Source: Cristatella mucedo (taxonomy: Eukaryota; Bryozoa; Phylactolaemata; Cristatellidae). Taken from it: a stretch of DNA of 64,000 bases. A model generated the notes under the pieces. The model was given only the letters and a program-made list of their open reading frames with translations, made no database searches and was not told the DNA's origin. This document shows, piece by piece, positions 59,325-64,000 of the stretch. Within the stretch, counting starts at the first letter, position 1, and each line of letters begins with the position of its first letter. The stretch is from positions 1,113,501 through 1,177,500 of the forward strand of contig WPIO01000085.1 of assembly GCA_009760855.2 (NCBI GenBank), read 5' to 3'. A program made the translations under genes and the position numbers.

Positions 59325-60145
59325 TATACTGCGATTCGTCCTTTATGTGCTTACGCTTGGTGACATTTAGCACGCTGCCTCTAACCATACTGGCATGCTG
59401 ATTATTAGGCGCTTTACCAAATTAATCATTTAATCGTGCGTCCGGTGCAGCAATTGCAAGGTGCCTATCAAGAGGATTTTTGCCCTGCGATTCGTCCTTT
59501 ATTTCATGCTTATGCGTGATGACACTGTGCATGCTGCGGCTAACCATAGTTGCACTGTGATCCTGGGCATTGATTGGCATGCCATTGATGGCCACTGGCC
59601 AACCATGATTATTCTTGTTGCTTATTGAGCCTGCTGCCGCTGCTGCAAACCATTCGATCGTGCTTCCTGTGCAGCAACTGCAAAGCGCCTAGAAAAAGAT
59701 TCAGTTCTCAGAAGGCTATACATCAAATGTATGACTGCTACTACCTCGTGCAAACCTCAAATCCTTTGGGGACCTGGCATTTTAGTTCATATGCTCCGGA
59801 AGCCTGGAACTAGCTTCCGTTTTGTGTCGCGACATCTCCCGACTTGACCTTATTTAAAACTAAACTAAAATCCCCTAATTATCACAGTACTCAGTGGGTC
59901 CCCGTGATTCGTTCTTTGCGTGCTGTTTATTGCATGCTGACTGACCCTCTGCATGCTGTCACTAACCGTACTTGCATGCTGAGACTGTGCAGGTCTCTCC
60001 TAACCATTCTTGTCATTTTTCTTGCTGATTGCGGATGCTAATACTAACCAGTCGATCGTTCTTCCTTTAGAGTAAATGTAAAGGGCCTAGAAAAAGATTG
60101 AGTGATCTGATGGTGCAATGTATCAAATGCATTATTATTATTACA
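59325..60145 (+). mobile_element. Two or three family A 3' ends in tandem
   Basis: Repeated 'gattcgtcctttatgtgctt', 'tgcatgctg', 'attcgatcgtgcttcctg' and 'agcgcctagaaaaagattca' motifs. The last copy begins 'ctacctcgtgcaaacctcaa' (59,739) and ends in an ATT tail at 60,130-60,145. Confidence 0.88.
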
Positions 60146-61265
60146 GATGGCAGCTCAAAAGATCGCACTCCGCCCACAACCGGCGTCGGCCTCAAAGCCA
60201 CCCACGACACTGGGTGCCAAGCACCAGCCTCTTGTGTTGAGATTCAGGAACACAGAAACTCACTAAATAGGAATCGAGCCCGAACGCTGAAGTGAGAGCA
60301 CCTGAATCGGAGGCCACGTGACCACTGATGCTGGGGCCTACTGGGCGTGGGGCGAGGCGGGGCAGGGTTGAGCTGGGTGGGCGGGGCCGTGGGCGGTTGC
60401 TGGCGAAGCTTGCTAGCAGCGGTAATCTACTGCTGGGCGTGGAAAAGCGGAAGTAGACGCGATGAATGACGACAGTGATCCAAGTTTACTCGCAGCCAAA
60501 GGAGCTGCAAGCTGGACTACCGCTGCGACCCTTACGAATGTCAAGTGAATGGGGATCGCGATATCACGTGAGGCGATCGCGAGATCGTCAGCAGTCACTC
60601 ACCTTGTTCGAGTTCTCTATGTAGAGCGGCGGTTCAACAAAGTAAGCGTACATTCTTGGGAGCATTTCCGCCAAATCGTTCACCGTTACGGGGACGTCTA
60701 AAGCGATTTTTCAGTTCAGCACAAGAAATATTGCAGTTCGCTTCAAATTTCGCTCGCCATCACTGCGACTCTCCGTCGTCGCGCCAATCGATTCTTTCGC
60801 GTCTCTCTCTCTCTCTCTTCCACTCTTTCGAGGCCGTGCCCGCGGCTCGCGAGCACGGCCTCGGGCATGACGCCATCATGCAAGCAGGCGCAAGATGGCG
60901 TCATGCACGTCATGCCCACGCGCGCAAAGGCGGCAAAGGACAGGAAGTTGGCTGCGCTGTTTTCGCTGTTTTCTCGTAAGCGAGGCCGCCGCTCTACTCA
61001 CACTCTGCCGGCTCTGGCGGCACAGTCGTCAACAAAGGCGGAGAATGAAACTCGCTGTGCAACGACACTACGTCATTCCTGCAATGAAAGACGACAGCAG
61101 CGATGAGATTTCACTCTCGTTTAATTCTAGCGGCCTGCTTCGGCAAGTCGAGCGTCGGGGGGGGGCGTGAATTGATGATAGAGGTCAAGGTCGATGCTGG
61201 CGTCTGAGGCTTCCTCCAAAGGTTCAGCTGCTTCTCGTGACGAGTCCAACAACTATCCATCTATC
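60145..61265 (-). repeat. Module M, copy 4 (gene-like, minus strand)
   Basis: Segment B 61,002-61,078 (77 nt) lies between 'tttcattgcag' and 'gtgagtag' and is open ('NDVVSLHSEFHSPPLLTTVP'). Segment C 60,603-60,697 (95 nt, shorter) starts after 'cgctttag', reads 'VPVTVNDLAEMLPRMYAYFV' and 'EPPLYIENSNK', and ends at 'gtgagt'. Segment D follows 'ccagcttgcag' near 60,512 and reads 'LLWLRVNLDHC...RLLPLF', then TAG. Phases are as in the other copies. The SINE-like block at 60,148-60,325 has 'aataggaatcgagcccg'. Short inverted repeats lie at 60,830-60,907. Confidence 0.6.
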
Positions 61266-61467
61266 TGTCTATCTATCTATAATAATTATAATATTACTGA
61301 TAATAAAAAATAATTTCTATCTATCGATAATAATTATAATAGTACTGATTATAAAAAATCATTTGATATAGCACCGTTGGACCCTTGGAGAACTCAATCT
61401 CTTTCTCGGCACTTTATGTTTGCTGTAAAGGATGCACGATATATCTATCTGTCTGTCCGTCTGCCTG

Positions 61468-61547
<80 letters not shown>

Positions 61548-61637
61548 CAGGCCGTTATATATATTTATATATATGTATATATATATGTAAAGCGCCTAGA
61601 GAGAGATTAAGTTCTCTGAGGGCGCTTTATCAAGTGA

Positions 61638-61671
<34 letters not shown>

Positions 61672-61710
61672 CATGCATAGGTACATACGTACACATTGTA
61701 ACTGTAGTTA
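61265..61710. repeat. AT-rich repeats and two family A 3' tails
   Basis: TATC and ATA repeats (61,255-61,365); a minus-strand family A tail (61,360-61,440); (TA)n 61,470-61,545 flanked by 'cctgttata' and its inverse; and a plus-strand tail (61,588-61,663, 'ctctgagggcgctttatcaa'). Confidence 0.88.
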
Positions 61711-61714
61711 TTTT

Positions 61715-62600
61715 TATGTTATCCGCAGGTTTCAACATGCTGAGCAGTGTGTGGCTTGTGCTGAAACGTTAGAATTGTTTGTGTTGAACCGAGGAGATTC
61801 CTACCGCCCTGAGAAGTGTGAGTCTGACTTTCATTTTGCCACCAAAGAGGCCAGCTCCGACTTGGGTGCGACAAAGGCACGCCCAAAGGTGAGCAACGAT
61901 TCTAATCGTCCCGGTGGTCTGCAGCGCCCTCTATCGGTCTGCAGAGCCGTCTATCTCGCTCTATCGCTACGAGGGAGGGAGAGGCCAGGTGGCCAGAAGC
62001 TTGACGTGTCGTGCGACGGGGAAATAGCTTCTCTCCATATATCCAGTTGAAGCAGGCCTGTATGCATTGTTTCTGTTTACTGCATTGAACTTGAGACCTC
62101 GCTTTTTATTATGCACAGTCTCGATCAAGTGCACTCGTCCTCGGCTTCCTATTTTCCAGAGCGAAGCCGAAGCTGCGACCTTGCGGTCTCGCGCTTGATC
62201 TTGACAGGCGCAGCTACCTACTCACTGGCCAGGGATGGCTGTGGTTGCGCCCTCGGCCGCTTGCATCTTCTTCACCCTTTGGCGTTCGTTCTGAAACCAA
62301 TTCTAAAACGAATTTGCCCCAAAAACACGCCAGCTTGACAATTCAGGAGCGGTTACCGATGGCACTTGTGGCAAAGCTGGCTGACGCGGAGATATAATCG
62401 AACTCGATTTGAATTGAATTCTGAGCTCTCGCTGCTGCTAATTACATAAGCTGGACTGGCCGATGCCAGCACACGCTCGAAAGTCAAGGACAGAGGATGT
62501 ATTGTCCACAGCAGCCTCGTTTCTGTAGCGTGCTCGTGCAAAAACGTCGGTGCTAATGGCGATGCAGAGCATCTTTCAGATGACCTATCAGTCTAACCTA
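61715..62600 (+). repeat. Module P, copy 2, with an intact 160-nt exon-like segment
   Basis: 61,729-61,888 lies between 'tatgttatccgcag' and 'ccaaag|gtgagc' (both near consensus) and is open for 53 codons after 1 nt: 'FQHAEQCVACAETLELFVLN', 'RGDSYRPEKCESDFHFATKE', then 'ATKARPK'. The next acceptor 'cctattttccag' (about 62,160) would continue in phase 0 to 'SEAEAATLRSRA' and TGA; copy 1 ends the same way. A Cys-x-x-Cys pair is present in the exon. Unknown family. Copy 1 at 10.96 kb is broken by indels. Confidence 0.5.
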
Positions 62601-62639
62601 CCAAATGCTTTGTAACAACAAACAGCAAGTCTAAGGAGG

Positions 62640-63715
62640 CATTTATTTACATGATCCATATCTTGATACTCAGCTGTACCTTCGTTCCCTCCCAGCCATC
62701 CAAAGCGTCGAGTTGTCTCCCCCCTCGCTGCATGCATCGCTGACATCAGCACATGGACGGCAGCCAATTTTCTTAAGTTGAATGAGGATTAGTTATACTT
62801 ACTAGTTGTGGGCAAACCAAGTGCGATTCAGCAATTGAAAAGGCTTGCACTCAGAATCCGATCTCCAGGCATCTCTCCTATTGAACCTGCACAAAATCTA
62901 GGTGTCATGATCCAAAGTGACCTTTCATAAGCTGACCACATCAGCTTCCCAGTCAAGTTTCCACTTCCAGCTATACAGTATTGCTAAACTTCGGGCTTGA
63001 TTAAAAAAGGAATATCATATCTAAATTTGTCCATGCATATGTAACATCTCGTATTGACTTCTGTAAATTAATGCTTGCAGGCCTACCGAAATGTAAAATC
63101 AGGCGCTTACAGCAGGTGCTAAACTCTATAACTAGGCTTGTCTGTCGTGAGCGCTGCAGTTGCCCGTCACACACCACTTCTTGCCGACGTGTAATGGCTA
63201 ACAGTCAAGCAATGTGTCGACTTAAAGGTTTGTCACTGAAGTTTAGGGTCCTTCGCTTCATTCGTTGGCTCCGGCCTACCTATCGGATCTAATCAGGCAA
63301 AGCATCGTACCACATGCTTTCTAGAATTTAACCGTTTCCCTATACCTCGTACTGATCTCAAATCCTTTGGAGACTGCCTTTAGTTCGTATGCCCTTAGAG
63401 CTTGGACCTCACTCTTGACTTGCGTCACGACATCCCCTGACTAGTCCACGTTAAAACGAAACAAAAAACCAATCAATGTATGACAGCATTTCGTTGTGAT
63501 TCGTCTCCTACGTGCCTATGCGCGCTGACAATGCTGCCACTAACCACTAGCTGACATGATGACACAGAAAATGCCATTGAAAACCCGGTTATTCTTGTTC
63601 TTGCTTGAACGTGCTACCACTAACGATTCGATCGTGCTTCCTTTGCAGCTACTTTAAAGAACCTAGAAAGAGATTTGAGTTCTCCGACGGTGCTTTATTA
63701 AATGTATGTATCTCT
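62640..63715 (+). mobile_element. Family A LINE 3' half, highly diverged
   Basis: RT C-side ('tggacggcagccaattttct'), 'aaatctaggtgtcatgatcc', the C-terminus ('KIRRLQQVLNSITRLVCRER') and the 3' UTR to 'gagatttgagttctccgacg', all in order but with many stops. It follows module P as at 12.15 kb. Confidence 0.85.
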
Positions 63716-63721
63716 CACTCC

Positions 63722-63796
<75 letters not shown>

Positions 63797-63835
63797 TTTC
63801 TCTCTCTCTCTCTTTCTCTCTCTTTCTCTTTTCCT
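63722..63835. repeat. (TC)n microsatellite
   Basis: About 110 bp of (TC)n with a few T interruptions, grown from the LINE 3' end. Confidence 0.97.
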
Positions 63836-64000
63836 CGCCGTCGGAGGCGAGAGGGAAGGGCCGAGACGCTCGGGTCTTTAAAAGAATGGGTAGCTGACGT
63901 TTGACTCTCTGTGATCTGCGATTGACTCTCTGTGATCTGCGATCTTGCCCCGCCCGCCCCCCTGTCGTCACCGAATGAGCGGTCTTTAAAAGAATGGGTA
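63836..64000. repeat. Short direct repeats at the right edge
   Basis: 'gtctttaaaagaatgggta' occurs at 63,874 and again at the window end (63,982-64,000). 'gattgactctctgtgatctg' occurs twice between. Confidence 0.9.

Overview
This window is animal nuclear DNA. It carries several families of non-LTR retrotransposon, tRNA-headed SINEs, long (CA)n, (TA)n and (GA)n microsatellites and many minisatellites. CpG is not obviously depleted. No complete host gene can be read. An invertebrate or an early-branching vertebrate (lamprey or hagfish type) would fit, but the sequence does not settle the species.

The mobile fraction has three LINE families. Family A is L2/CR1-clade; its 3' end carries a 'ctctgagggcgctttatcaa'-type motif and an (ATT)n tail, and it has more than 20 fragments. 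Family C is CR1/L2-like; its 3' end reads 'ctttgtggagttac' and it ends near a short tail containing tacatt. Its longest copies are 53,380-55,925 (-), 47,810-49,885 (+) and 14,870-17,140 (+). Family B is an R2/NeSL-type element at 850-2,640, 23,667-23,850 and 56,395-57,330, all on the minus strand. Every copy is broken by stops or frameshifts. At least two tRNA-derived SINE families are also present.

Beneath these lies a multi-kilobase unit present several times in the same orientation and order. I call its modules L, M, P, R, Q and N. L lies at 6.6, 19.4, 26.0 and 57.4 kb; M at 8.3, 22.3, 31.2 and 60.1 kb; P at 10.95 and 61.7 kb; R at 12.6 and 35.1 kb; Q at 13.2 and 36.1 kb; N at 17.1 and 43.6 kb. 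The order L-M-(P)-(R-Q)-(N) recurs, so the window looks like an old, eroded array of segmental duplications filled with retrotransposons. In L and M (minus strand) splice-like AG and GT sites sit at homologous places in the copies, and the open frames between them keep matching intron phases. A by-eye tally of substitutions shows no third-codon-position excess, so these may be decayed genes or a large non-coding or retroelement unit rather than live genes.

Outside the modules, the clearest host-gene signal is a divergent homeodomain exon on the minus strand at 51,437-51,580. It is cut by a GT donor at the common 46/47 homeodomain intron position. Two unrecognised open frames (42,459-42,788 minus; 52,751-53,116 plus) are weaker candidates. 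GC-rich, CpG-rich tracts at 45,680-46,450 and 46,950-47,500 could be CpG islands. Other notable structures are a diverged ~175-bp satellite (4,060-6,540) with an inverted partial copy at 25.5-25.9 kb, a 300-bp perfect-armed inverted repeat at 11,276-11,576, and an identical 104-bp triplication at 28,800-29,111.
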